Shown piece after piece: positions 42,676-53,201 of a DNA stretch of 64,000 nucleotides. The notes beneath the pieces were generated by a model that worked only from the letters and a program-made list of their open reading frames with translations, made no database searches and was not told the origin of the DNA. Numbering within the stretch: position 1 is the first letter of the stretch; every line of letters begins with the position of its first letter. Origin of the DNA: Streptomyces sp. AC550_RSS872 (GTDB lineage: Bacteria; Actinomycetota; Actinomycetes; Streptomycetales; Streptomycetaceae); contig NZ_JAGMUL010000062.1 in assembly GCF_019049285.1 (NCBI RefSeq), positions 114,541 through 178,540 on the forward strand. Direction: 5' to 3'. The position numbers and the translations under genes were made by a program.

Positions 42676-43848
42676 GTGCCGGAGGACGAGAAGAGTCAGG
42701 GCGGCGCGGGAGGCACGTACACACTCGCCTGCCTGCGCTGCGACACCGAACTCGAACTGGCATTGGTGTACCGGTGCCCGAACTGCTCCGGGGCGCTGGA
42801 GCCACGCCACACCCTCCGCGGTGCGGCGCGCCGCGACCACGAGGCCCCCGAGCGGGCGTACTTCGACTTCCTTCCGCTGAGCTCGCCGGACTTCCTGGAC
42901 GACGGCATCACACGCCGTACGCCCTGCCGGCCGGCACCGAGGCTCGGCGCCGCCATCGGCGTGCCCGGCCTGTGGACGAAGGACGAGTCGCGGCAGCCCA
43001 CCGGCACCACCAAGGACCGACTGGCCTCGGTCGTCCTGGCCGTGTTCCGGCAGTTCGGGGTCAAGGAGTTCGTCGGGTCGAGCACGGGCAACAGCTCCAC
43101 CGCCCTCGCCCGCGCGGTCCGCAGGGACCCCGCGATGCGCGCCCACTTCTTCTGCGGCGAGGACTTCGTCACCAACCACGACGTACCCGACCACGCCAGG
43201 ACCTCGCTCACCGTGGTTCCCGGCACCTACGTGGACGCCTCCGCGCAGGCGCGCCGCTTCGCCGCCGAACAGGGGCTCCACCTGGACGCCGGGTTCTTCA
43301 ACTGGGCGCGGCGCGAAGGGCTCAAGCTGGCCTACCTGGAGGCCCTCGACCAGATGGACCGCACGCCCGACGTGGTCGTCCAGGGCATCAGCAGCGGCAT
43401 GGGGCTGCTCGCCGCCCACAAGGGCATGCGCGAGTACCTGCTGACCGGTGCGATCGACCGGATGCCACGGTTCCTCATGGTTCAGGAGGAGTCGTGCGCG
43501 CCCGCCGCCACCGCCTGGCGGCAGGGCCGCCGTGAACTGACCGCCGCTGACCGGATCGACCGGCCCGAGGGGCTGGCCACGGCAATCCTGCTCGGGGACG
43601 GCGCCCCGTATTACCCGTACCTGTACGACATCGCGTCGGAGACCGGGGGAGCCGTCGTCTCGGCGTCGCGCCGGGAGCTGGTCGAGGCCAGGACGATGCT
43701 GCGGGAACTCGAGGGCCTCGACGTGTGCTACGCCGCGGCGGCGACGATCGCGGCGGTACGCAACGAGGCCGCCGCCGGACGGATCGGTGAGGACGCGACC
43801 GTACTCGTCAATCTGACCGGGCGCAGCCGGACGGACACACCCGCCTGA
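42676..43848 (+). CDS. threonine-synthase-like PLP enzyme
   Basis: 390 residues from GTG 42676 (GAGGGGGA upstream). The N-terminus has a CLRCD...CPNCS zinc-ribbon pair, as in some threonine synthases. The PLP lysine is in QPTGTTKDRLAS, followed by a phosphate-binding-type SSTGNSSTALA segment. Fold-type II enzymes of this branch carry out gamma- or beta-replacement on activated Ser/homoserine; cysteate synthase and diaminopropionate-forming enzymes are relatives. Placed between the exporter and the PKS genes, it probably supplies an unusual amino acid to one of the A domains (the unknown code at 31339 or the beta-Ala-like one). A housekeeping threonine synthase is less likely here. Confidence 0.82.
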   Translation: MPEDEKSQGGAGGTYTLACLRCDTELELALVYRCPNCSGALEPRHTLRGAARRDHEAPERAYFDFLPLSSPDFLDDGITRRTPCRPAPRLGAAIGVPGLWTKDESRQPTGTTKDRLASVVLAVFRQFGVKEFVGSSTGNSSTALARAVRRDPAMRAHFFCGEDFVTNHDVPDHARTSLTVVPGTYVDASAQARRFAAEQGLHLDAGFFNWARREGLKLAYLEALDQMDRTPDVVVQGISSGMGLLAAHKGMREYLLTGAIDRMPRFLMVQEESCAPAATAWRQGRRELTAADRIDRPEGLATAILLGDGAPYYPYLYDIASETGGAVVSASRRELVEARTMLRELEGLDVCYAAAATIAAVRNEAAAGRIGEDATVLVNLTGRSRTDTPA

Positions 43849-43904
43849 GCCGGGGATCCGAGGACGGGGGAGAGACACATGCTCGCTGCGGGGACGGGAG
43901 ACCG

Positions 43905-46900
43905 ATGACAGACCAGCAGTTCGACGAGTACGCGGAGAGCCTGGATATCGCGGTGATCGGCATGGAGGGCCGGTTCCCGAAGGCCCCGGACGTCGACGCC
44001 TTCTGGCGCAACATACGGGACGGGAAGTGCGCGGTCACATTCCTGTCCGAGGACGAGCTGCTCAGCCGGGGGGTCGACCCGGAGACGGCTCGCGACCCGC
44101 TGTACGTACCGGCGGCCAACGAGCTGGCCGACATCGACAGCTTCGACGCGGAGTTCTTCGGCTACTCGCCGCGCGAGGCCGAACTGATGGACCCCCAGCA
44201 CCGGCTGCTGCTCGAATGCGCCTGGGGCGCCCTGGAGAAGGCCGGCCACGACCCGGCCCGCTACGACGGACTGATCGGCGTCTACGCCGGCGCCGGCACC
44301 AACACGTACCTGATGTTCAACGTGGCGGCGAACCGCCGGGCGGCCGACATGCTGGGCGGCAGCCAGGTCATGATCGGCAACAGCGGCGACTTCCTCGCCT
44401 CCCGCGTGTCGTACAAGCTCGGTCTCCAAGGCCCCAGCGTCAACGTGCAGTCGGCCTGTTCCACCTCGCTGGTCTCGGTGGTCCTGGCCTGCCAGGCACT
44501 GCTCTCCTTCCAGTGCGACATGGCCCTCGCGGGCGGTGTCGCCGTCGACGAGTCGAAGCACAAGGGCTACCTGTACGCCGAGGACGGCATCTTCTCGCCG
44601 GACGGCTACTGCCGCTCCTTCGACGCGGACGCCCGGGGCACCGTCGGCGGCAACGGTGTCGGTATGGTCGTCCTCAAGCGGCTGGGTGACGCCATCGCCG
44701 ACGGGGACCACGTCCACGCCGTCATCAAGGGCTCCGCCCTCAACAACGACGGCGACCGGCGCGTCGGGTTCACCGCACCGAGCGCCGACTCCCAGGCGTC
44801 GGTCATCACCACCGCCCTGGCCAACGCCGACGTGGAACCCGAGACCGTCGGGTACGTCGAGACGCACGGCACCGCCACGGTCCTCGGGGACCCCATCGAG
44901 TTCGCCGCGCTCACGGCGGCGTTCGGCGCGGGCACCGACAAGCGCTCCTTCTGTGCCCTCGGCGCGGTGAAGACCAACATCGGCCACCTCGACGCGGCCT
45001 CCGGCATCGCAGGGATGATCAAGGCCGTCAGCGCCGTCGAGCACGGGCAGATCCCGCCCACCCTCCACTTCAAGCGCCCCAACCCGCACATCGCCCTGGA
45101 CGACAGCCCGTTCTTCGTCAACACCGAGGTCGCGCCCTGGCCCGTCACCGACGGCCCACGCCGCGCCGGAGTGAGCTCCTTCGGACTGGGCGGCACCAAC
45201 GCGCACGTCGTACTGGAGCAGGCCCCGGACCGTCCCGCGCCCGAGCCCTCGGGCGAGGAGCACCTCGTCGTCCTCTCCGCCCGCAGCGACACCGCCCTCG
45301 AAGCGATGTCCGACCGGCTCGCGGACCATCTGCGCGAACACCCCGACACCCCCCTGGGCGACCTGGCGTTCACCCTCCAGACGGGCCGCAGGACGTTCGA
45401 CCACCGCCGGGTGCTCGTCGCGTCCGGCTCGGCGGAGGCCCTCGACGCCCTCGACGCCCGCGATGACGGGCGCGTCCTCTCCGCCGCCCGCCCGGGGGAC
45501 GGCCACCGCCCCGTCGCCTTCATGTTCAGCGGCTTCGGCGAGCAGTACCCGATGATGGCGGAGCGCCTCTACGCGACCGAGCCGGCCTTCCGGCAGGCGC
45601 TCGACGAATGCTCCCTGATCCTCGACCCGCTCCTCGGCAGGGACATCCGCGAGGTCGTCTTCGACCGGGAGGCCGCGCGCCGCCCCGAGGGCGACGGGAA
45701 GCCGGACCTCCGGCGCATGCTGATGGGCCCCCGGATCAGCGACCACCCGCTGGACCAGCCCGCGCTCGGCTACCCGGCCGTGTTCGCCGTCGAGTACGCG
45801 CTGGCCCGGCTGTGGCGCGCCTGGGGCGTCGTCCCCGAGGCGATGATCGGCCACAGCCTCGGTGAGTACGTCGCCGCGTGCCTGGCCGGGGTGTTCTCCC
45901 TGCCGGACGCTCTGCGGCTGGTCGTGGAGCGAGCCCGGCTGATCTCCGCCTGCGGCGAGGGCGCCATGGTGGCCGTACCCCTCACCGAGGAGGAGGTCGC
46001 GCGGCATCTCACCGACGAGGTGTCCGTGGCCGCCGTGAACGACCCGCGCACCTGCGTGCTGGCCGGACCGCCCGAGGCGATCGACCGAGTGACCGCCGCG
46101 CTGGAGGCGGCCGGGGTGGTCTCGCGGCGACTCAACACCCGGTTCGCGTTCCACTCCCCGATGATGGACCCGGTGGTCGCGCCGTACGCCGAGGCCGTGC
46201 GCCGGGTACGGCTGAGCCCGCCCGCCATCCCGTTCGTCTCCAACATCACCGGCACGTGGATCACCGCGGAGGAGGCGACGGACCCCGACTACTGGGCCCG
46301 GCACGTACGGCTCCCGGTCCGCTTCGCCGACGGCATGCGCACCCTGTGGGGCGTGGACGGCGTCGTCCTCGTCGAGGTCGGCCCCGGCCGGGCGCTGACC
46401 TCGGCGGCGATGCAGCACCCGGCGAGCGCGGAGGTCACCGACCGGGTCGTCGTCCCGTCACTGCCCGACGCGTTCACCGCCGAGTCCGACCGGGCGGCAG
46501 CGCTGCGGGCACTCGGCCGGCTGTGGCTCGCCGGGGTCACCCCCGACTGGGCGGGCCTGCACGCGCACACCCCGCGCCGCCGGGTGGTGCTGCCCTCCTA
46601 CCCGTTCGCCCGCACCCGGTACTGGCTCGACGCCGACCGGCGCGACCGGCACTCGGCCGCGCCCGAGGAACGGGCCGGGATGGACGACTGGTTCTACGAC
46701 ACCTCGTGGCAGCGGCTCGGGCCCGTGGAGGACACCCTCGCGGCGGACGGTCACCGCTGGCTCGTGTTCGCCGACGACAGCGGGCTCGGCGGCGACGTCG
46801 CCGCCCGGCTGTCCGCGCTGGGCGCCCCCGTCGTGACCGTCACCGCCGGCCCCACCTGGCAGGACGAGGGTCCCGACCGGTACGTCATGGACCCCGCCGA

Positions 46901-48455
46901 CCCGGACCACTACGGCAGACTCGCCGAGGGCCTGCGCGCCCGGGGGACCTTCCCCGACCGCGTGGTGCACTGCTGGGCCGTCGACCCGGGCCCGGCGACG
47001 GACGACCGCGCGGCGGCCGAGGAGACCCTGGACCGCGGCTTCCACAGCCTCGTGCGGTGGGCCCGCGCGTGCGAGCCCGAACTGATGGTGGGCGAGCAGC
47101 ACTGGACCGTGCTGTCCAGCGAGACGTACCCGGTTCTCGGAGACGAGCCGGTGAACCCCGTCAAGGCCGCCGTCGCGGGCGTGTGCAAGGTCGCTCCCCA
47201 GGAGTATCCGTCCCTGCGCTGCGCCCAGATCGACGTGCCCGTCCCGACCGGCGCGCCCGGCCTCGCGGACCGGGTCCTCGCGGAACTCGCCGCCGGGGCC
47301 GACAGCGGGATCGTCGCGCTGCGCGGCACGACGCGCTGGCGCCAGGTCCTCGTACCGGCGCCGCTGACGGCGCGCGCCGGGGCCGGGCCGCGGCCCGGCG
47401 GCGTCTACCTGATCACCGGCGGCCTCGGCAAGATCGGGCTGGTCCTCGCCCGCGCCATCGCTGCCCGCGCCCCAGGCGCGCACCTGGTCCTGATGGGACG
47501 TACGGGCCTGCCCGACCGCGGTACCTGGGGCGGCGCGCACGCCCCCGCCACCGCCGCGGCCATCGACGCCGTCCGCGAACTGGAGGCCATGGGCGCCACG
47601 GTCGTCATCTCGGCCGTGGACGTGGCCGACCCCGACGCGGTCGCCGCCGCGGTGGACAAGGCCGTCCAGGAGTGCGGCCCCGTCAACGGCGTCATTCACG
47701 CCGCAGGCACCACAGGACCGGCCGCTCACCAGGTGCTCGCCGACCTCACGGACGACGACTGCTCCCGCCACTTCGGGCCGAAACTGCACGGCGTGTACGT
47801 ACTCGACCGGGCCCTGCAAGGACAGCCCCTCGACTTCGCGCTGCTCTGCTCCTCCGTCGCGGCCCTGCTCGGCGGACTCGGGTTCACCGCTTACGCCGCC
47901 GCCAACGCCTTCCTCGACTCCTTCGCCCGGCGCGAGCCGCAGCCCGGTCGCATCCGGTGGACGTCGCTGAACTGGGAGGCGTGGCACTTCCCCGGCGACG
48001 ACACCGCGGAAGCCGGCATCGGCGCCGCCATCCATCACGTCGCCCTCGACCCGGACGAGGGACGTGCCGTCTTCGAGCGCCTCCTCGACGCGGCGACCCG
48101 CTCCCAGGTCATCGTCTCCACGACCGACCTCGACGAGCGCATCCGGCAGTGGTCCGCACCTGTCCAGGACATGACGGCGGTGGAGCACCGCCACGCCCGC
48201 CCCAGCCTGCGCAACCCGTACGTGGCCCCGGCGACCGACCTGGAACGCCGGCTCGCCGCCATCTGGGAGGAACTGCTCGGCATCGAGGCGGTGGGAGTGC
48301 AGGACAACTTCTTCGAACTGGGCGGCAGTTCGCTGCTCGGCCTTCAGGTGGTGCACCGGCTGCGCAGCGGCCTCGGCATCGCCGTCCCGCTGACCGTCGT
48401 GTACGAGGGTCCCACCATCCGTTCGCTGGCCGACCTGATCGGTGAACTCGCATGA
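43905..48455 (+). CDS. PKS module KS-AT-KR-ACP
   Basis: 1516 residues; ATG 43905 follows GGGACGGGAG. KS: Cys185, ETHGTAT, NIGHLDAASG. AT: GHSLGE (Ser651) and FAFHSP, malonyl-type. KR: GGLGKIG and Tyr1330 in AYAAAN, intact; no LDD motif of B-type reductases. ACP: LGGSSLL (Ser1476). It would add one acetate unit and reduce it to a hydroxyl. The N-terminus (MTDQQFDEYAESLD) is acidic, as in the other KS-first proteins. Its stop overlaps the start of the next PKS, so the two modules are made together and probably work in sequence. Whether they act before or after the modules upstream cannot be told from gene order. Confidence 0.92.
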   Translation: MTDQQFDEYAESLDIAVIGMEGRFPKAPDVDAFWRNIRDGKCAVTFLSEDELLSRGVDPETARDPLYVPAANELADIDSFDAEFFGYSPREAELMDPQHRLLLECAWGALEKAGHDPARYDGLIGVYAGAGTNTYLMFNVAANRRAADMLGGSQVMIGNSGDFLASRVSYKLGLQGPSVNVQSACSTSLVSVVLACQALLSFQCDMALAGGVAVDESKHKGYLYAEDGIFSPDGYCRSFDADARGTVGGNGVGMVVLKRLGDAIADGDHVHAVIKGSALNNDGDRRVGFTAPSADSQASVITTALANADVEPETVGYVETHGTATVLGDPIEFAALTAAFGAGTDKRSFCALGAVKTNIGHLDAASGIAGMIKAVSAVEHGQIPPTLHFKRPNPHIALDDSPFFVNTEVAPWPVTDGPRRAGVSSFGLGGTNAHVVLEQAPDRPAPEPSGEEHLVVLSARSDTALEAMSDRLADHLREHPDTPLGDLAFTLQTGRRTFDHRRVLVASGSAEALDALDARDDGRVLSAARPGDGHRPVAFMFSGFGEQYPMMAERLYATEPAFRQALDECSLILDPLLGRDIREVVFDREAARRPEGDGKPDLRRMLMGPRISDHPLDQPALGYPAVFAVEYALARLWRAWGVVPEAMIGHSLGEYVAACLAGVFSLPDALRLVVERARLISACGEGAMVAVPLTEEEVARHLTDEVSVAAVNDPRTCVLAGPPEAIDRVTAALEAAGVVSRRLNTRFAFHSPMMDPVVAPYAEAVRRVRLSPPAIPFVSNITGTWITAEEATDPDYWARHVRLPVRFADGMRTLWGVDGVVLVEVGPGRALTSAAMQHPASAEVTDRVVVPSLPDAFTAESDRAAALRALGRLWLAGVTPDWAGLHAHTPRRRVVLPSYPFARTRYWLDADRRDRHSAAPEERAGMDDWFYDTSWQRLGPVEDTLAADGHRWLVFADDSGLGGDVAARLSALGAPVVTVTAGPTWQDEGPDRYVMDPADPDHYGRLAEGLRARGTFPDRVVHCWAVDPGPATDDRAAAEETLDRGFHSLVRWARACEPELMVGEQHWTVLSSETYPVLGDEPVNPVKAAVAGVCKVAPQEYPSLRCAQIDVPVPTGAPGLADRVLAELAAGADSGIVALRGTTRWRQVLVPAPLTARAGAGPRPGGVYLITGGLGKIGLVLARAIAARAPGAHLVLMGRTGLPDRGTWGGAHAPATAAAIDAVRELEAMGATVVISAVDVADPDAVAAAVDKAVQECGPVNGVIHAAGTTGPAAHQVLADLTDDDCSRHFGPKLHGVYVLDRALQGQPLDFALLCSSVAALLGGLGFTAYAAANAFLDSFARREPQPGRIRWTSLNWEAWHFPGDDTAEAGIGAAIHHVALDPDEGRAVFERLLDAATRSQVIVSTTDLDERIRQWSAPVQDMTAVEHRHARPSLRNPYVAPATDLERRLAAIWEELLGIEAVGVQDNFFELGGSSLLGLQVVHRLRSGLGIAVPLTVVYEGPTIRSLADLIGELA

Positions 48456-51400
48456 GCCGGGACCGGGACATCGCGATCGTCGGCATGGCGGGACGCTTCC
48501 CCGGCGCACGCGACCTGGACGAGTTCTGGGCGAACGTACGCGACGGCGTGGAAAGCATCTCCTTCTTCACCGACGAACAGCTCCTCGCCGCAGGCGCCTC
48601 ATCGGACCACCTCGACCAGCCGAACTTCGTCCGCGCCGGCGCCTGCCTGCCCGGCATCGACACGTTCGACGCCGAGTTCTTCGGCTACACGGCCCGCGAG
48701 GCGGAGATCATGGACCCGCAGCACCGGGTCTTCCTGGAGACGGCGTGGCAGGCGCTGGAGCACTCCGGGTACGACCCGGCCCGGTTCGGCGGGGACATCG
48801 GCGTGTTCGCCGGCGCCGGCAGCAACGGCTACCTGGCCCACGTCTACTCCCACCCCGAGATCGTCGAGACCACCGGCGGAACGCAGATCCTCCTCGGCAA
48901 CGAGCTGGGCTTCCTGTCCACGCGGGTCTCCTACAAGCTCGACCTGCGCGGCCCCAGCGTCTCGCTGCGCACCGCGTGCTCCACGTCGCTGGTCGCCGTG
49001 CACCTGGCCTGCCGCTCGCTGCGCGAGCGCGAGTGCGACATGGCGCTCTCCGGCGGTGTCTTCCTCAACCTGGAGCAGGAGCGCGGCTACTTCCACCAGG
49101 AAGGCTCGTTCGTCTCCCCGGACGGCCACTGCCGCCCCTTCGACGCCCGCGCGGCCGGCACCCTGTTCGGCAGCGGCGCGGGCGCCGTGGTGCTCAAGCG
49201 CCTCGACGACGCCCTCGCCGACGGCGACACCGTCTACGCCGTCATCAAGGGTTCGGCCGTCAACAACGACGGAGCGGTCAAGGTCGGCTTCACCGCCCCC
49301 ACAGTGGCCGGTCAGGCCAGGGTGATCGCGGACGCGCTGCGCGACGCCGGTACGGAGCCGGCCGCGATCGGTTACGTCGAGGCGCACGGCACCGGCACCT
49401 CGCTCGGAGACCCGATCGAGGTCCGCGCCCTCACCAAGGCCTACGAGGGCGTGCCCCCCGCCACGGTCGCCCTCGGATCGCTCAAGTCGAACTTCGGCCA
49501 CCTGGACGCCGCCGCGGGCATCGCGGGACTGATCAAGACGGTCCTGTCCCTGTGGCACGAGACGCTGCCACGCACCCTGCACTTCGAATCCCCCAACCCG
49601 GACATCGACTTCGCCGCCGGACCCTTCACCGTCCAGCGGGACACGGCACCGTGGCCGCGCTCCGGGAAGCCCCGCCTGGCCGGGGTCAGCGCCTTCGGCT
49701 TCGGCGGCACCAACGCCCACGTCGTCCTGGAGGAAGGCCCCCGGGAGGGCCGTCCCGACGCCGGAACGGACACCCGGCCCGAACGCCCCTCGCACCTCCT
49801 CGTGCTGTCCGCGCGCACCCACGCGGCGTTGGAGGAGCTGAGTGACACGATGGCCGCGCGACTGCGCCGAGGACGGGCACGGCTCACCGACATCACGTAC
49901 ACCGCCGCGACGGGCCGCCACCGCTTCCCGGTACGCCGCACTGTCACCGGCCCCGACGCCGCGTCGCTCGCCACTGCTCTGGAGTCACGGGACCCGGCGC
50001 GGGTGACAACCGGCGAGTGCGGCGGCACGCCCCCGCGCGTCGCGTTCCTGCTCAGCGGGCAGGGAGGCCAGTACCCCGGCATGGCCAGGGAGCTCTACGC
50101 GCACGAACCGGTCTTCCGCGACGCCGCGGACCTCTGCCTGAAGGAACTGGCCTCGCGTGGCGGCGGCGACGCGGGGCTCCTGGAACTGCTGCTCGACGCG
50201 GACGGGTCCGAGGCCGCCGCCGCCGAACTCAGCCGGACCAGGCTCGCCCAGCCGGCCCTCTTCGTCCTCGAATACGCCCTGGCACGGCTCTGGGAGTCAT
50301 GGGGCGTCGTACCCGCCGCCCTGCTCGGCCACAGTCTGGGAGAACTCGTCGCGGCGTGCCTCGGCGGAGTGTTCACCCTGCGGGACGCCCTTGCCCTGGT
50401 GGCGCTGCGCGGAGAGCTGATGCAGGAGCAGCCGACCGGGGCGATGCTCAGCGTCGTCGCCGACCGTGCGACCGTCCTCTCCCTCCTCCCCGCCGACGCG
50501 TCCCTGGCCGCCCACAACGGCCCCAAGGACTGCGTCGTCTCCGGAGACCACGCCGCCGTGGCGGCGTTCGCCGCGCTGCTCGCGGAGCGGGGCATCGCCA
50601 CCCGGCCGGTCAGCACCTCGCACGCCTTCCACTCCCCGATGATGCGGCCCATGGTCGACCGGTTCGTCGCGGCCGTCGCGGCCGTACCGAGGCAGGCGCC
50701 CCGCACCAGGTTCGTGTCCAACGTGACGGGCACCTGGATCACGGACGACGAGGCCCGCGACCCGGCGTACTGGGGCCGGCACGTACTTGCCCCGGTGGAG
50801 TTCGACGCCGGTGTGCGCACCCTGGCGGAGGAACCCGACCTCGTATTCCTGGAGATCGGCCCCGGCCAGACCCTCACCAGCCTCGCCCGGCGCGTTGTCT
50901 CGGGCGAAGCCCCCCGCCTCGTCACCTCCTCCTTGCCGCACCGCCAGGACAAGAGGCACCCGGTGGAGGCCGCACAGCGCGCCCTCGGCCAACTGTGGCT
51001 CGCCGGCGGCGAACCCGACTGGACCGCCTTCCACCAGCCGCACCAAGGCGGGCGGCTCCACAGAGTCGCCCTGCCCGTCTACCCGTTCCAGCGGCAGCGG
51101 TACTGGCTGGACCGGCACGCCGAACCCGCCGCGAGTACCCCGGCGACCCGCCGGGCCGACGTCACCGACTGGATACAGGCCCCGTCCTGGGAACGCACCG
51201 TACTTCCCCAGGCGCCCACCTTCCCCACCGGCCGGCGCTGGCTCGTCTTCGACGACCGGCTGGGCCTCGCCGAGGCGCTGACGGCCCGGCTGCGCCGCGA
51301 GGGCGCCCAGGTGGCCACGGTGACCGCGGGAGACCAGTGGACGCAGGCCCCCGGCCGTTTCACCATCGATCCCGCCGACGCGGACCACTACGTACGGCTG

Positions 51401-53104
51401 CTGCGGGCACTGCGCGAACAGGACCACCTGCCCACCCACATCGCCCACTGCTGGAACGTCACCGGCGCCACCCCCGACCCGGAGAGCGGTGCCGCCGCCG
51501 CGGGATTCGCCGCCGCCCGCCGCGCCTTCGACGGCCTGATCTTCCTGGCCCAGGCACTCAACAGCCACCCCGACCACCCGAACTGCGGCATCTGGGTCGT
51601 CAGCGACGGCCTGCACCGGGTCATCGGCACCGAACGGCTCATGCCGCTCAAGTCCACTCTGCTCGGCCCCGTCCGTGTCATCCCGCGCGAACACCCCGCC
51701 CTCGCCTGCCGCAGCGTCGACATCGTCCTCGACGGTGAGCCGATCGAGCGCACCGCCGACCAACTGCTGCGCGAGTTCTCCGTGCCGCCCGAGCACGCCG
51801 CCGTCGCCTACCGGGGGACACACCGCTGGTCGCAGACCTACGTACCTGCGCCGTTGCCGCCCTCGGACAGTGCCCCCTCCACCCTGCGCGACGACGGTGT
51901 CTATCTGATCACCGGCGGAACCGGTGGGCTCGGGCTCGCTCTGGCGGAGCACCTCGCCCGCCCCGGCCGGAGACTGGCCCTGCTCGCCCGCACCCCCGTC
52001 CCCCCGGAGGAGGAGTGGGACCGCCGGCTCGCACAGCCCGGCGGCGGCAGGACCGCCGAGGTCATCGAGAAGGCTCGCGCCATCCGGCGGCGGGGCGCCG
52101 AGGTGATGCTGCTGAACGCCGACGTCTGCGACCGCGACCAGGTCGAGGCCGCCGTCTCCGCCGTCGTGGACCGGTGGGGAGGCATCCACGGTGCCTTCCA
52201 CGCGGCGGGCCTGGCCGGCGGCGGCCTCGTCCAGCTCGGGACCTCCGAGAAGGCCGCCCAGGTCCTGGGCCCGAAGGTGCTCGGAACGCTCCACCTCGAC
52301 CACGCGCTGGCCGAGCGGCGGCCCGACTTCCTGTTCCTCTTCGGCTCCAACGCCGCCCACGTCGGTGACTTCGGCCTGGCCGACTACGTGGCCGCCAACA
52401 GCTTCCTCGACGCGTACGCCCACACCCACGCGCCCGATCGGCGGGTGCTCACCGTCGACTGGGGGCCGTGGAAGGACGCGGGCATGGCCGTCGCGACGGA
52501 CCTCCCCGACGCGCTGGCGGAGGTCCGCGGCAAGGACGTCGCGGAGCGCGGCATGGCGTCGGCTGAGGCCCTGGAAGCCCTGGAACGTGTCCTCTCCTCG
52601 TCGCCCGAACCCCAGCTGATCGTGTCTCCCGTGGACGTCAAGGCCCTGATCGAGCAGGCTTTCGTGCTCGGTGCGGACGCCGGGGGTGACGAACGGCTGG
52701 CCGGACTCGGCACACCGCAGACCCTCCACCCCCGCCCGCAGGTCCCCAGCACCTACGTCCCGCCCAACGGGGAGACCCAGCGGCAGCTGTGCAAGGCGTG
52801 GCAGGACCTGCTCGGCATCGACCAGGTCGGCGTCGACGACAGCTTCTTCGACCTCGGCGGAAGCTCCCTGATCGCCATCCAGCTCGTGGCGACCGTCAAC
52901 AAGTCCCTGGGCGCCTCGCTCACGGTGGCGCAGCTGTACGAAGTGCTCACCGTCGCCGGTCTTGCGCGGCTGATCGACGGGGCCGGCGCCGAACCGGACG
53001 AGGCGAGCGGACACGCGATCGAGCAGGTCAAGAGCCGGGCCAACGCACGCCGGCAGCAGCAGCAGAACCGGATGGCCCGCGCCCGTGCCCGCCGCCAGAC
53101 CTGA
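48452..53104 (+). CDS. PKS module KS-AT-KR-ACP with basic tail
   Basis: 1550 residues; ATG 48452 overlaps the previous stop. KS: Cys176, EAHGTGT, NFGHLDAAAG. AT: GHSLGE (Ser628) and HAFHSP, malonyl-type. KR: GGTGGLG and Tyr1312 in DYVAAN, intact, without LDD. ACP: LGGSSLI (Ser1472). It adds and reduces one acetate unit. The C-terminus ends in NARRQQQQNRMARARARRQ, very like the tail of the Asp-type NRPS at 19754. That protein hands its chain to a KS-first protein, so this tail may mark a similar hand-over to another polypeptide. A strong hairpin follows 9 bp after the stop codon. Confidence 0.92.
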   Translation: MSRDRDIAIVGMAGRFPGARDLDEFWANVRDGVESISFFTDEQLLAAGASSDHLDQPNFVRAGACLPGIDTFDAEFFGYTAREAEIMDPQHRVFLETAWQALEHSGYDPARFGGDIGVFAGAGSNGYLAHVYSHPEIVETTGGTQILLGNELGFLSTRVSYKLDLRGPSVSLRTACSTSLVAVHLACRSLRERECDMALSGGVFLNLEQERGYFHQEGSFVSPDGHCRPFDARAAGTLFGSGAGAVVLKRLDDALADGDTVYAVIKGSAVNNDGAVKVGFTAPTVAGQARVIADALRDAGTEPAAIGYVEAHGTGTSLGDPIEVRALTKAYEGVPPATVALGSLKSNFGHLDAAAGIAGLIKTVLSLWHETLPRTLHFESPNPDIDFAAGPFTVQRDTAPWPRSGKPRLAGVSAFGFGGTNAHVVLEEGPREGRPDAGTDTRPERPSHLLVLSARTHAALEELSDTMAARLRRGRARLTDITYTAATGRHRFPVRRTVTGPDAASLATALESRDPARVTTGECGGTPPRVAFLLSGQGGQYPGMARELYAHEPVFRDAADLCLKELASRGGGDAGLLELLLDADGSEAAAAELSRTRLAQPALFVLEYALARLWESWGVVPAALLGHSLGELVAACLGGVFTLRDALALVALRGELMQEQPTGAMLSVVADRATVLSLLPADASLAAHNGPKDCVVSGDHAAVAAFAALLAERGIATRPVSTSHAFHSPMMRPMVDRFVAAVAAVPRQAPRTRFVSNVTGTWITDDEARDPAYWGRHVLAPVEFDAGVRTLAEEPDLVFLEIGPGQTLTSLARRVVSGEAPRLVTSSLPHRQDKRHPVEAAQRALGQLWLAGGEPDWTAFHQPHQGGRLHRVALPVYPFQRQRYWLDRHAEPAASTPATRRADVTDWIQAPSWERTVLPQAPTFPTGRRWLVFDDRLGLAEALTARLRREGAQVATVTAGDQWTQAPGRFTIDPADADHYVRLLRALREQDHLPTHIAHCWNVTGATPDPESGAAAAGFAAARRAFDGLIFLAQALNSHPDHPNCGIWVVSDGLHRVIGTERLMPLKSTLLGPVRVIPREHPALACRSVDIVLDGEPIERTADQLLREFSVPPEHAAVAYRGTHRWSQTYVPAPLPPSDSAPSTLRDDGVYLITGGTGGLGLALAEHLARPGRRLALLARTPVPPEEEWDRRLAQPGGGRTAEVIEKARAIRRRGAEVMLLNADVCDRDQVEAAVSAVVDRWGGIHGAFHAAGLAGGGLVQLGTSEKAAQVLGPKVLGTLHLDHALAERRPDFLFLFGSNAAHVGDFGLADYVAANSFLDAYAHTHAPDRRVLTVDWGPWKDAGMAVATDLPDALAEVRGKDVAERGMASAEALEALERVLSSSPEPQLIVSPVDVKALIEQAFVLGADAGGDERLAGLGTPQTLHPRPQVPSTYVPPNGETQRQLCKAWQDLLGIDQVGVDDSFFDLGGSSLIAIQLVATVNKSLGASLTVAQLYEVLTVAGLARLIDGAGAEPDEASGHAIEQVKSRANARRQQQQNRMARARARRQT

Positions 53105-53112
53105 TCCGGCGA

Positions 53113-53142
53113 CCGGCCCGTCCCGCACCGGGCACGGGCCGG
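53113..53142 (+). terminator. hairpin after the second PKS module
   Basis: CCGGCCCGT (53113-53121) and ACGGGCCGG (53134-53142) form a perfect 9-bp stem around a 12-nt loop, starting 9 bp after the PKS stop. No T-run follows. It may end or attenuate transcription before the cysteine-dioxygenase-like gene, which has its own strong ribosome site. Confidence 0.5.
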
Positions 53143-53201
53143 GACACACCCGAGTCGACACCGTCACCCCTACCGGCCGGGCGCGGTACGAAAGGAGCAC
53201 G

